NCBI GenBank assembly: GCA_017500845.1
Contig: JAFVXY010000013.1
Location: 52,468-116,467 of the forward strand
Source of the DNA: Clostridia bacterium
Lineage (GTDB): Bacteria > Bacillota > Clostridia > Christensenellales > Pumilibacteraceae
DNA length: 64,000 bases
Direction: 5' to 3'
The notes below the pieces were generated by a model. That model made no database searches. It was not told the origin of the DNA and was given only the letters and a program-made list of their open reading frames with translations. How positions within the stretch are numbered: position 1 is the stretch's first letter; every line of letters begins with the position of its first letter. Of the stretch, positions 43,932 to 53,299 are shown one piece after another. A program made the position numbers and the translations under genes.

Positions 43932-45635
43932 TTATTTTTTGCCCTTAGCCTTTTTTTGCGCGGGTTCTTCGGCAACCTCGGTGCCGTCACCCGTGGTCGT
44001 ATCCAAAACGTACGACGAAATCTTGCGCAAATTGCCAAGCTTTGTCATTACGTATTTGCTTACGATTTGCTTTTTGCCTACGACCCTGCGCATAAATACA
44101 AGTCCGTCCGAGCGAGTAAGCATGTGTCTCTTTTCGCCCACAAGCTCATCGCAAACGCCGCAACGAAATTCGTAGTCATACGCACCGCCCTCGCCTCGGT
44201 AATACTCGCCGCCGCAGGTGTTACACTTTCGACAGCCGTCAATTGAGGTAACGCGAATGTCCTTTACGTCAATATCAAACTGAGCTGCAAGCCTTTGCTT
44301 GAACCTTGCAATGGTTTTCATTGCAAACTCCCCTTCCTTAAAGCCCTTAAGCTCGGTCTTTTTGCCATCCTCGGCAAGGCGTCGTTGCTCGTAGAACGCC
44401 TCAAACTCGTGGTACGAAGCAAGCTTTTCGAACGCGGTATTTATAAATACCATCTTTTCCTTTAATATTACGCCGTGCTCCTCGGCAGATCCCGACATTT
44501 CATCATATATCCAGTCGATACCCTCTCGGCAAGCACAATAGTTGCAGTCCTCCTCCAGCGTGCGAAGCGACTTAATAAACTCTCTGCCCGGGCGAAGCCT
44601 TATGCCGTTGTATAGGTTTGAACCAAGAAACTTCTCGTAATCGAAGTGCCAGCCGCCGCAATCGGGACACCTAACAAGACAGTCCTCGCAGCCAACCGCA
44701 AGCATCTCGCCGCTTTCGCCGGCGTAGGCGTCCATATTGATGTGCAGACGCGCCACCTTTGAGGCGTCTTTAACGTCCACCAGCTCGTGCGAGCAAATGT
44801 TACAGGTGTGAATGCTGGCGTTAAGAGCGCCAAACTCGTTGTTTGCGCTTGCTATGTACGAGGTGTAGTATTCGGCCTTTCTGCCCGCCTCGTCAGAAAG
44901 CTTAACGCCGATATTCTTAAACGAAAGGCTTATCTCGAAAATGGACTTTACCGTTACGCTTTGAATATCCACGTCGTCCTTTGTGTACTTTTCGTAAACC
45001 GCCCTTTGAATTTGGTCGCGGTTTTCGTTGAGCACCTCGTGGTCCTTTAGGATATTAAGCTTGCCACCCTCGCTGCGTGCCACCTGATGCATAACGCTTG
45101 GCGGAATTTCCTTGATCTCGCCACCCTTTATCATAAAGGTGTACGCGTCGGGCGAAGCGGATACGCCGGTGTCCTTTACAAGCTGACACTCAAAGATATT
45201 TGCACTGTAATCCACGTTTTCCGCATCACTGTATATCGTTACGGTGTCGATAGTGGTGTCGTCTCCCACCAGTCCCTTCATGCTCTCGCTCATTTCGGCA
45301 ACGCTTGGAAGCGCGTCCACCTTGGACACACGCTGAATGTACGTTATGCGAGAATAAACCTCGTCGATAAGCGTAGAGGAGGTTTCCGTATCAATTACGG
45401 CGAACTTATTGTTTATGCTGTTGTAAAACAGCGGACTAATGTTTTGCGCTTCGGTCGCGCTGTCCACGCTTTGGTACACCTCGTTGATAACGATATAGTC
45501 CATTTCGCCTATGCGGATTGTTTCTACGTCGCCATACTTTGCCCTAAAACGCTCTACGTCGCTTGGGCTGATGGCGGCGCTACCGAAGCCGCTAAATAGC
45601 TCTTTGAGTTGTCTTGCAATATCAGTTAATGCCAT
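43932..45635 (-). CDS. Multi-zinc-ribbon protein of unknown function
   Basis: 567 residues, soluble. The first half (residues 1-270) has no recognised domain and mixes strands and helices. The middle and C-terminal parts hold several Cys pairs that look like zinc ribbons: CNICSHEL, CEDCLVRCPDCGGWH, CNYCAC and CRKCNTCGGEYY with FRCGVCDE. The tail is lysine-rich (AQKKAKGKK). It follows the 878-residue gene after 80 nt and precedes the giant repeat gene by 23 nt. It could be an adaptor binding nucleic acid or protein; nothing in sequence decides. Confidence 0.78.
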   Translation of the reverse strand: MALTDIARQLKELFSGFGSAAISPSDVERFRAKYGDVETIRIGEMDYIVINEVYQSVDSATEAQNISPLFYNSINNKFAVIDTETSSTLIDEVYSRITYIQRVSKVDALPSVAEMSESMKGLVGDDTTIDTVTIYSDAENVDYSANIFECQLVKDTGVSASPDAYTFMIKGGEIKEIPPSVMHQVARSEGGKLNILKDHEVLNENRDQIQRAVYEKYTKDDVDIQSVTVKSIFEISLSFKNIGVKLSDEAGRKAEYYTSYIASANNEFGALNASIHTCNICSHELVDVKDASKVARLHINMDAYAGESGEMLAVGCEDCLVRCPDCGGWHFDYEKFLGSNLYNGIRLRPGREFIKSLRTLEEDCNYCACREGIDWIYDEMSGSAEEHGVILKEKMVFINTAFEKLASYHEFEAFYEQRRLAEDGKKTELKGFKEGEFAMKTIARFKQRLAAQFDIDVKDIRVTSIDGCRKCNTCGGEYYRGEGGAYDYEFRCGVCDELVGEKRHMLTRSDGLVFMRRVVGKKQIVSKYVMTKLGNLRKISSYVLDTTTGDGTEVAEEPAQKKAKGKK

Positions 45636-45715
45636 AATACCCCCGATAATACTTGTCTTTGCCTGTCTGTAAGCGGATTACCGCCTGTTCTTATATCCTT
45701 ATACATTTTTGTTAG

Positions 45716-48352
45716 TTATTTTAGCGCCGCGATCAGCGTACCGATTGAAGCTTGTTGCTTTTGGGTCGCCGCATCCAAGATTTCCATTATGGTTTGTATG
45801 TGCTTTCCAAGTATTTCTCCATAAACGGAAAGCACATCGTTGTAAATAGCGTCTACAAGCGCAAATTCTACCGAGAAGAAAATACCCGACTGCGCTAATT
45901 CCTCGATATAATCAAGGTGCGTCATTGCATCTGCTGAAGCCGATGCCACCTTGCTTTGATCCAACGCAGAAAGCGGATTGTCGGACGCGTTGCTGAAAAT
46001 TACCTCACCCTCACCGCGCTCCTCGGTCTGCGGCTTTTCAACTCGCTTTATATACCTATCTGTTCTTGCAAAGAAATCCTTTACGCACGAAACAAACGCG
46101 TTAGCATCGTTGGTAACAAGCCTGTTTTTCTCCTTGCAAGCGGCACAGTCGTCAAACAGCATATTGCACGCGCGCCACAGCACCTTTAGGCATACATTGA
46201 AGAACAAGCTGTGTTCCTCCTTGCGCTCGATCTTTTCGACAAGCTCTGCTCTTTTGCCGCCATTGTCTGGAACGTACGAGTATTTGCTTTCGATAACGTG
46301 CTCGCCCTCATCGCCAAGATACTTGCTGTTTGCGAACACACCCATAAAGCTTTGTCCAAGCTTGAACAGATAATCAAGCTCGGCATTAAGCCTTCTGCTC
46401 TCGGGTGCGCCACCCATTGCGTACAGCGTAACCAGTCTGCGTATCTTTTCTGCCGTTTCTCTTTGAGCATCCTGCTCGGCAGTAGATACTATACGGTTTA
46501 GTCCCCTGTACGCGCTGTCGGCGTATCGCACGATTTCGCCGTAGTCTACGTAGTTACGCTCACGCATTGCTACGGGTGTAGCGCGCAAAGGAATGGCAAG
46601 CTGATTATTTTTTAGCAATACGTCCTGCCACTTTTGTAAAAAATGTGCGCTTGCATCTGCATACTGTGCAATCAAGAACACCGAGCCGCAGCTTTCTCTT
46701 AGCCTGCAAATCGTATTGTTCATAGCGCAAACGTCATAGTCCAAATCCGCAAGGAAGGCTATCCCTGCGTTAGCCGGATAAGGCCAACGTGCAAGCTTAT
46801 CGTACGAGGTGACAACTATCTTTTTGTCACCTGCTTGCGCCGAGGATAGCATAGCCAAGTCGCCGCTGATTTCGTATCCCTTGACCTGTCGCTTAATTGC
46901 CTCCATAAATCTGTCCGCGTGATTTTTGCTTACGATAATTGCGGGAAGCGCAGACCTGACATTTTCGTCACGGCCGTCCAAAATGCGTTCGATTGCAACG
47001 CACTTTACGGTATAATCGTTGCCCGGACGAAGAAGCGAATACGTAAGCTCGTCGTCAATAACAGCCTTGTGATTGCGTCTTATATACTCCTCAAAGCCCG
47101 AGTTATCACGGTTTATCTTTATAACCTTGCAGTTGTTTACGGCAGCTTCGGGCTGATGACACAAGCCGTATCTTCCAAAAATCTCTATTACGCTTTTAAG
47201 CTCATCCGCCGTAAGCTCTACAACAGCCGCCGAGGAAATCTTGCTTTCCAGCTCGCTTTTCATTGCGCCGTAAAAGCACATTTCGCAGAGTGCCGCCGCC
47301 GCTTTGGTAGGTGCCGATTCGGTCATAAGCATATCCAACACCTCGGCAGCGGTAATTCTTTTTCCGCCGTACACCGCCTTGGAAAATGCGCACATCGTCC
47401 TAAGATACGACTCCTCCTCGGACATAAATTCAAGCTTACGTAACAAATATTTACGCATATCGGCAACGCTACGCGGAACGCCGCTTATTCTGCCGGCTAC
47501 GTTTCTTAAGCACAGCGACACCACGCCGTCCTCGTCAATCATATTGACCATTTCGGAGTTGACCGCTTGGCAGTCGTCGAGGTACTCGGCATATTCGTGT
47601 GGCACTATGGAGTACGCCTCGTCGAATGAAAATTCGCCGTGAAGCAAGTGCAGTCCCGCATACAAATTCGCCACACTGTCGCCCACCGCGTACGGCGAAA
47701 GGGCAATTACACCCTTAATACTATCGACGATGTTTTCCAGCCTCTTGTACGAAGCCGAAAGCGGCGAGAAATATTCCTTTCCAAAAAAGTCAATACGGTC
47801 AAACTCGATGGGCTCGATTTTGACGTCCGCTCTCTTTTTGGGGTCGATCATCTCGAACTGCTCAAAAAAGTTATCTATTATCGCAAAGTCGTAGCCGCAA
47901 AGCGCAAGCATATCCGAAAAGCAGAATTTTGCCTGTCTGTCGCGGAACATACCTCTAAGACTGCGGTCGCTTCCAAGCTCGGCATTAAGGATGGGCGTTT
48001 CGCCGTCCTTTGCCGCCACAATAAGGTGCGGATGCTTTTTGATAAACTCTGCCGCTTTTTCCCTTGCCGCCTGCTCGTCGTAGCTGCGGTTAGTGCTGCC
48101 TACCGCCTCGTCAAGCTGCGCCTTGCTTGCTATTACGTGACAGTCAAGAGTGCCTTCAAGAATATGGGCAATCTGGTTTGCCATCGCCTTATCGTCCACG
48201 ATGATAAGGTTAGACCTTTTGCTAAAAAGCTCGGTTGCGGCTTTAAGCGCAAGGCTCTTATCGTAATCGACAAGCACGATCTTTTCCTTTGCAGAATAAA
48301 GCTCCTTTAGCTTTGCCATATATGAAGGAGTTTTAATTTTACTAACGCTCAT
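45716..48352 (-). CDS. Large partner of the SNF2 helicase (878 residues, unknown)
   Basis: No family recognised. The start overlaps the end of the SNF2 gene by 11 nt, with GGAGTAGGTA as ribosome binding site, so the two products are made together and may act as a complex. Parts resemble helicase cores without their motifs: KIVLVDYDKSLALKAATELF, ALCGYDFAIIDNFFEQFE at a DEAD-box-like position, and LPAIIVSKNHADRFMEAI followed by KKIVVTSYDKLARWP. No Walker A lysine motif is present. The C-terminal 250 residues are helical. A degenerate helicase or structural subunit is my best guess, at low certainty. Confidence 0.78.
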   Translation of the reverse strand: MSVSKIKTPSYMAKLKELYSAKEKIVLVDYDKSLALKAATELFSKRSNLIIVDDKAMANQIAHILEGTLDCHVIASKAQLDEAVGSTNRSYDEQAAREKAAEFIKKHPHLIVAAKDGETPILNAELGSDRSLRGMFRDRQAKFCFSDMLALCGYDFAIIDNFFEQFEMIDPKKRADVKIEPIEFDRIDFFGKEYFSPLSASYKRLENIVDSIKGVIALSPYAVGDSVANLYAGLHLLHGEFSFDEAYSIVPHEYAEYLDDCQAVNSEMVNMIDEDGVVSLCLRNVAGRISGVPRSVADMRKYLLRKLEFMSEEESYLRTMCAFSKAVYGGKRITAAEVLDMLMTESAPTKAAAALCEMCFYGAMKSELESKISSAAVVELTADELKSVIEIFGRYGLCHQPEAAVNNCKVIKINRDNSGFEEYIRRNHKAVIDDELTYSLLRPGNDYTVKCVAIERILDGRDENVRSALPAIIVSKNHADRFMEAIKRQVKGYEISGDLAMLSSAQAGDKKIVVTSYDKLARWPYPANAGIAFLADLDYDVCAMNNTICRLRESCGSVFLIAQYADASAHFLQKWQDVLLKNNQLAIPLRATPVAMRERNYVDYGEIVRYADSAYRGLNRIVSTAEQDAQRETAEKIRRLVTLYAMGGAPESRRLNAELDYLFKLGQSFMGVFANSKYLGDEGEHVIESKYSYVPDNGGKRAELVEKIERKEEHSLFFNVCLKVLWRACNMLFDDCAACKEKNRLVTNDANAFVSCVKDFFARTDRYIKRVEKPQTEERGEGEVIFSNASDNPLSALDQSKVASASADAMTHLDYIEELAQSGIFFSVEFALVDAIYNDVLSVYGEILGKHIQTIMEILDAATQKQQASIGTLIAALK

Positions 48353-51300
48353 TACCTACTCCTTCCATATTGTTCATAAAGTCAGCGATGGACAAGGTCT
48401 TGATAAACCTCTCAAAAAGGCTCGCGCCCTCAAGCACGCTGTCGCACTGACGGTGGAATCTGTCTATTATCCTGTTGATATATTCTGCAACCACATCGTC
48501 CCAATAAAGCTTTTTGAGCTTGCCAAAAATCTCGGAGTATTCCTCGAAAGGCATGGTAAACGGGTCGTTTGTATTGTCAGGAAGAAGCTTCTTTATTTCG
48601 CTCTTTGCCGCCTTAAACGCCTTTGCTCTGTTTCTGAGGTAGTCCAGCAATGTTTCCTTGCTTGCACCGCTGATTACCTCACTGGGGCTATGCATCTTGT
48701 CTTGCTTTGAATTGTAGAACTTCTCGCCCATCGTGAGGAAGGATTTGATTGCGTCAGCAAACACGCTGTACTTGTTTTTGATTTGGCTGTCGTTGCCACG
48801 GCATTTGTTTTTGTACTCACATTCCTTACAGCTAAGCGCATAGCACTTGCGCGAGCTACCGCCAAGCACGGTGTTGAAGCGCACCACTCGCTCCTCTCGG
48901 TCGTGAATCTCGTTACCCTCACGCTTGGGCGAAATGGAGTTGCGGAACATTGTGTCAAACGGCTTACGAAGCTCTTGGATAAACTCGAAGTCGATTTGAG
49001 CCTGTGCCTCGTCCACCTTTTTTTCATGCGCCCTGTTGGAGCTGAAGAATCTGCGGAAGGCTGTTGCCATTTCCTTAATTCTTTCTTGCGATACTTCGTT
49101 TTTGCACAAATCGTATATAAACTTGTAGTACTCCTCAAGCTTGTATACCTTGCCCTCGAAAGATACGTCCTCTCCACCGGACGCCTGCTTTTCCTCCTCC
49201 GGAACTGATACAATACCCGTTGTTTCACCCATCCACTGCGTGAACATTTTAAGCTCGTTTGCAAAGAAATTGATTACGTATCCACTCATATCGTTTAGCG
49301 GAACGAACGAAATAATATTGATTTCCTGCTTTTGTCCGGACGGACGGATACGGTCGATACGACCGATACGCTGCTCCATCTTAAGCGGGCAGTAGTTGAT
49401 GTCAAAGTTTATTATGGTGTTAGCCTTTTGTAGGTCGACACCCTTTTCATAACGCTTGGGGTCGATGATGATAAGAAGGTTTTGATTTGCCGAGCCGAGA
49501 ATTTCAAGCACGCCCGCGTTCTCCGAAATATACCAATCGGAGGAGGGAACGCCGTAACGTGCCCACTTTCTTTCGTACTCGCGATACATTTCGTTGCTTA
49601 GGGTCTGCTCGTAGCCATCAAACTCGTTTTGCTCCTCGGGGGTGAGTCCGTCCGACCTCTTTTCTTTAAGGTGCCTGTATCTGATATAGCTAAACCACTC
49701 TACGATTTTTTCACGCTCATTTTCGGCAAAGAGCAAAACTCTGCCATCGATTTGACCAAGCGCGGCGTCCGAGCCTGCCATAAGACGGCTTACGAGCGCA
49801 AGCTTGTAGTCAACCATTTCGGCGTCGTCTATTTCCACCGAGTCGTATTTGCTGCTGGACGGCTCGTGAAAATCGCCCTCGCCGCCGCTCATAGCGTTGT
49901 TGATATAATCGAATATCGCTACCGCGGTTTGGAAGCGTTCTGCCTTTTCGGCTTCGCTACCCGTAAGATTTTCGAAGTTAGGAAGCTCTTCTATTTTTAT
50001 GGGGCGAAGCTCGTTGCGCTTGTGATTTCGTCTAACCTGCTGGAAGCAGTCGAAGAAAATATCGTCACGAACAAGGAATATTACCTTGCCGTCACGCCTT
50101 GGCCATATCGGAAGGTTAAGGTATCTTTCGCGCTTACCGGAGCGAAGCTTATTTATCTCGGGGCAAGAGGCGAGGTTGTAGGTTTGGTGACGGGTATGAC
50201 GAATTCCGTACTTGCGGTATGTCTTGTGCCATTTACGCGGACCGTCCTCCGTTTCAAGAAGTTCGCGAATACGCTTGATGGGCGTGCCGTCCGGTTTTGT
50301 GAAGTCCTCCTCGAATCTCATCTTGATGCTATTGTTGAACAAGCTGCGGAACACTATTCTCGTGCGAAGGTACGCCCTTTCGCGGTCGAGATCGAGCGCG
50401 CTGAGCAAGTCTGCAAGGTCGGCAATAAGCTGCTTAATATCCACGATTACGTTGTCCATATCGCGGTTTTTGGTCTTCTTTTCGGCAAGATAAGCAGTTA
50501 TAAGCTCCATTACCACCTCCTCCATGGATAGATATGTAATGGTGGCTTTAAGGTACTGCTCGATAGCCTCTGCGCGGTTGTAGTTGTTGCTAAGGTACGA
50601 GCCGCCAAAGTACGGATAGCGCAAGCGATACTTGCCGCCACTAACTGCGCCGCCCTTTTCCTCGGGCTGAATGTAATGGTCGTGGAACTGGCTGAAATGC
50701 TTTGCCGCCTCGCCAATGCCATTCTCAAACGAATAGTACAAGTCCTTAATTGCCTCTTCTCTCTCGGAATCCTGCAAGAATGCAACGTCAAGCTGTGCTT
50801 TGATTTTTTTGTACATCTCGGAGTCCTTGTTGCTTGCAAGCAGGGTGAGTAAGTAAAAGTCCACCATGTCCGACTTGATAGGCGTTGCAGTAAGGAATAT
50901 CTTTCGGTTTGCATTGTCTGCAAGCGACTTAAGCTTTTTGTAAAGGCTGGATTTTTTGATAAAGTAATAGTCGTCAAACAGCTCGTATCTGTTGTACTCG
51001 GACGAGGGGTAGCTGCGATAGCCGCCGTTGCCGCCACGGTGGAACTGGTCGCGATCCATCTTTGCGCAAACGTCGATATAGTCGTGCACCTCGTCTACGA
51101 TTATGGTCTGGTACGCTACGTCTATAAAGAAGTCAACGATGCGGTACTCCTCGTACCTCGGCTTGTTTTCGCCGTTATCGTCCTGAATTATGTACTCGTG
51201 CTTGTAGTTTTCGGTCTTTGCCCTAAGCGTGCGATTGAGGAACTCGTGAAGCTTTACGCCGCCGCCCTCGGTATGCTCGGAGTATGCAATGGGTATTACG

Positions 51301-52334
51301 AGAATGGGATAGTTGTTTATCATGCTGTCCGAAACGGAGGAAATTCCGCCCTCGAGCGTGGTAAAGAATTCGCCCACAAGTGTGAACAGGCCGTTAAGCT
51401 CCTGTCTTATGATTTTGTCGTATCGATTGCGAAGACCGTTTTGCGACTGCAAAATTCTTTTTAGCGATGCCGTGTTGTTTGCGCGGTGACCTGCAAGCTT
51501 AAGGTATTCCTTGATTGCATTACCGCTGTCGTAAACGTATTCACGCGCAAAATCCGTGCCTACGATAGCAAACTTTTTGCCGTCAAACACAACGGTAGCG
51601 TCTATATCGTTGAACATAAAGCCTCTGTTTATAAGGTCTATCGACAGCTTAATGTCCTCCTTTACGAAGCCTTCGATAACGCCGCCAAGCGTGTCGCCCT
51701 CTTTTACCTCGTATTTGTCGTGGTTAAAGCCGTGATCCTTAAGCTTAGCCGCAAGATCGTAGAAATTTTCTTCTACCAAGCAGTCGAAAACGCATCTGCA
51801 AAAATCGTCGTAGCTTTTAAGCGCCTTTACGACGGGATACTTGCGTTCTACTCTGTGCGCTACGCCGTCCTCGCCAACGACCTCCTCGGTATTGGTGTAC
51901 TCGTCGATACCGAACTTGTGCTTAAGCTCGTCTTCCCACTTGTTTGCCATAATCTCGTTGGGGACGATGATAAGCAGCGACCTAAGCTCGTTTCGGCTTG
52001 CAAGCTCGCTGATAATCATACCCGCCTCGATGGTTTTACCCATACCTACTTGATCGGACAAAATGCCGCTTTTGTTAAGGTTGAAAATAAAGTCATAAAC
52101 AGCCTCTTCCTGATACGAGAAGTAGCTCTTTTTTGCGGACTCGCTCATCCTTGTAAGTCCAAACCAATTAAAGCGACCGTAATAGTCCTGCTTTAGGCGC
52201 AGCTTTTGCTCGCTGGGCGTGTTGCCGACAAGCGCAAGCAAGTCCTCGACGCCGCGCATCTTGTCTTCATCGCCAAGCAATTCGTCGATGTCATCTCGCT
52301 GAACAGGCATTTTTACGTCATTCTTATCTATCAT
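48342..52334 (-). CDS. SNF2-family helicase-like ATPase
   Basis: 1330-residue ATP-dependent nucleic-acid translocase of the SNF2/RapA type. Motifs in order: Walker A DQVGMGKTIEAG (residues 94-105), LLIIVPNEIMANKWEDEL (Ia region), DEVH box in IIVDEVHDYID (about 415), FLTATPI (about 483), and motif VI QRIGRIDRIRPSGQ (about 990). A long insertion lies between the lobes. Near the end a Cys cluster CYALSCKECEYKNKC (about 1175) could bind zinc or an Fe-S cluster. Overlaps the 878-residue partner gene by 11 nt. Such helicases occur in many defence systems, but also in chromatin-like and transcription roles. Confidence 0.92.
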   Translation of the reverse strand: MIDKNDVKMPVQRDDIDELLGDEDKMRGVEDLLALVGNTPSEQKLRLKQDYYGRFNWFGLTRMSESAKKSYFSYQEEAVYDFIFNLNKSGILSDQVGMGKTIEAGMIISELASRNELRSLLIIVPNEIMANKWEDELKHKFGIDEYTNTEEVVGEDGVAHRVERKYPVVKALKSYDDFCRCVFDCLVEENFYDLAAKLKDHGFNHDKYEVKEGDTLGGVIEGFVKEDIKLSIDLINRGFMFNDIDATVVFDGKKFAIVGTDFAREYVYDSGNAIKEYLKLAGHRANNTASLKRILQSQNGLRNRYDKIIRQELNGLFTLVGEFFTTLEGGISSVSDSMINNYPILVIPIAYSEHTEGGGVKLHEFLNRTLRAKTENYKHEYIIQDDNGENKPRYEEYRIVDFFIDVAYQTIIVDEVHDYIDVCAKMDRDQFHRGGNGGYRSYPSSEYNRYELFDDYYFIKKSSLYKKLKSLADNANRKIFLTATPIKSDMVDFYLLTLLASNKDSEMYKKIKAQLDVAFLQDSEREEAIKDLYYSFENGIGEAAKHFSQFHDHYIQPEEKGGAVSGGKYRLRYPYFGGSYLSNNYNRAEAIEQYLKATITYLSMEEVVMELITAYLAEKKTKNRDMDNVIVDIKQLIADLADLLSALDLDRERAYLRTRIVFRSLFNNSIKMRFEEDFTKPDGTPIKRIRELLETEDGPRKWHKTYRKYGIRHTRHQTYNLASCPEINKLRSGKRERYLNLPIWPRRDGKVIFLVRDDIFFDCFQQVRRNHKRNELRPIKIEELPNFENLTGSEAEKAERFQTAVAIFDYINNAMSGGEGDFHEPSSSKYDSVEIDDAEMVDYKLALVSRLMAGSDAALGQIDGRVLLFAENEREKIVEWFSYIRYRHLKEKRSDGLTPEEQNEFDGYEQTLSNEMYREYERKWARYGVPSSDWYISENAGVLEILGSANQNLLIIIDPKRYEKGVDLQKANTIINFDINYCPLKMEQRIGRIDRIRPSGQKQEINIISFVPLNDMSGYVINFFANELKMFTQWMGETTGIVSVPEEEKQASGGEDVSFEGKVYKLEEYYKFIYDLCKNEVSQERIKEMATAFRRFFSSNRAHEKKVDEAQAQIDFEFIQELRKPFDTMFRNSISPKREGNEIHDREERVVRFNTVLGGSSRKCYALSCKECEYKNKCRGNDSQIKNKYSVFADAIKSFLTMGEKFYNSKQDKMHSPSEVISGASKETLLDYLRNRAKAFKAAKSEIKKLLPDNTNDPFTMPFEEYSEIFGKLKKLYWDDVVAEYINRIIDRFHRQCDSVLEGASLFERFIKTLSIADFMNNMEGVGNER

Positions 52335-52356
52335 AAGCCTTATGTCCCCTTGTTAT

Positions 52357-52372
52357 CTTAATAGTGCGACGT
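52357..52372. other. Small hairpin in the gap before the SNF2 gene
   Basis: GCGACG and CGTCGC pair around four bases in the 98 nt gap between the 283-residue gene and the SNF2 gene. No T-run follows. No promoter of good quality was seen in the gap, so read-through from upstream is assumed. Confidence 0.35.
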
Positions 52373-52432
52373 CCCCGTCGCCGATAATATTAGTCGTTGC
52401 CGTAGCATTCAAATAAAATTTGTACGCCGCTT

Positions 52433-53284
52433 TTAGTCGTAATGAATACACGAAATCTCTGTGCCGTGTCTTCGTTTTGTGTACACGTTTAGTCCGCCGC
52501 CAAGGCAGTCTATGTGCTCCACCACCTCGCCCTCTACGCTGCGGTACTCGCTAACGGAAGAAGGTAATCCAATAGTAAAAGCATAAACGCTTTCGTCCGA
52601 AATCCAAAACACCTTGTGCGCCTCGTTTGCCACCACGTAGCCCTTTACGTGGTGCAAAAAGTCCTTGTCACAGCCGTCGTTAACGCCGATTGCCACGGGC
52701 TGAAGGTCCTTATGGCTAAAATAGTAATAGCGAAGCTGTCCGCCAAGCACCAAGAATACGTGCCTACCTAGCGTAACCAGCGTCGCGCTTAGGTCAAGCA
52801 CCGTGGGAAGCGGCTCCTCACACAAAAGCACAAACTCGCTGGGGTGAGGGCGGTACGAATATACCGCAAGCGTCGTTCCCTTGCCGCCGGGGCGTTTTGC
52901 AACGGCAAACATAAAGGTCTTAACGCCCGAGGTGGTCGGTATCGAGCTTAACGCCCACGCCTTGACCTCGGTGCCGATATTCAGCACATCCTTTTTGCTC
53001 CCTACAGCTACCCTGCCCGACTGAACGCAAAATACTTCGCCGTCCAGCTTTAGCGATGGAAGCTCGCCCTTGCTGCCCTTTGCCTCGGTAAATGTCTTAC
53101 CCGCTGCGTTGCCGCCGTCAAACAGCACGAAACCGCCACGGGCAGTAAGCCATCTAGAAGAATGATACCTAAGCCAATCGGCGTACTCCTTTTTTACGTC
53201 CTCGCCGTATGCAAGCGAGCGAACGTTGGCATTGCAAGAAAAGAAATTCTTTTTTGCTGTTTTCTTTTTGCAAAAGGTTTTCAC
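52433..53284 (-). CDS. Island protein of unknown function (283 residues)
   Basis: Starts with GTG at 53284, preceded by GGGAG at 7 nt. No recognised family. The basic N-terminus (KTFCKKKTAKKNFF) is followed by strand-rich sequence with evenly spaced blade-like segments (EVFCVQSGRVAVGS, TFMFAVAKRPGGKGTTLAVYSY, RHVFLVLGGQLRYYYFS, HKVFWISDESVYAFTIG), which suggests a beta-propeller. It sits between the RuvB-nuclease gene (15 nt upstream) and the SNF2 gene. A scaffold role would fit a propeller, but this is inference. Confidence 0.72.
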   Translation of the reverse strand: MKTFCKKKTAKKNFFSCNANVRSLAYGEDVKKEYADWLRYHSSRWLTARGGFVLFDGGNAAGKTFTEAKGSKGELPSLKLDGEVFCVQSGRVAVGSKKDVLNIGTEVKAWALSSIPTTSGVKTFMFAVAKRPGGKGTTLAVYSYRPHPSEFVLLCEEPLPTVLDLSATLVTLGRHVFLVLGGQLRYYYFSHKDLQPVAIGVNDGCDKDFLHHVKGYVVANEAHKVFWISDESVYAFTIGLPSSVSEYRSVEGEVVEHIDCLGGGLNVYTKRRHGTEISCIHYD

Positions 53285-53299
53285 TGTTAATCTCCCGCC

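Noticed and set aside
45716-48352. A second active helicase
   Set aside because: No Walker A, DEAD/DEAH or motif VI sequences can be found; only weak strand-level resemblance.
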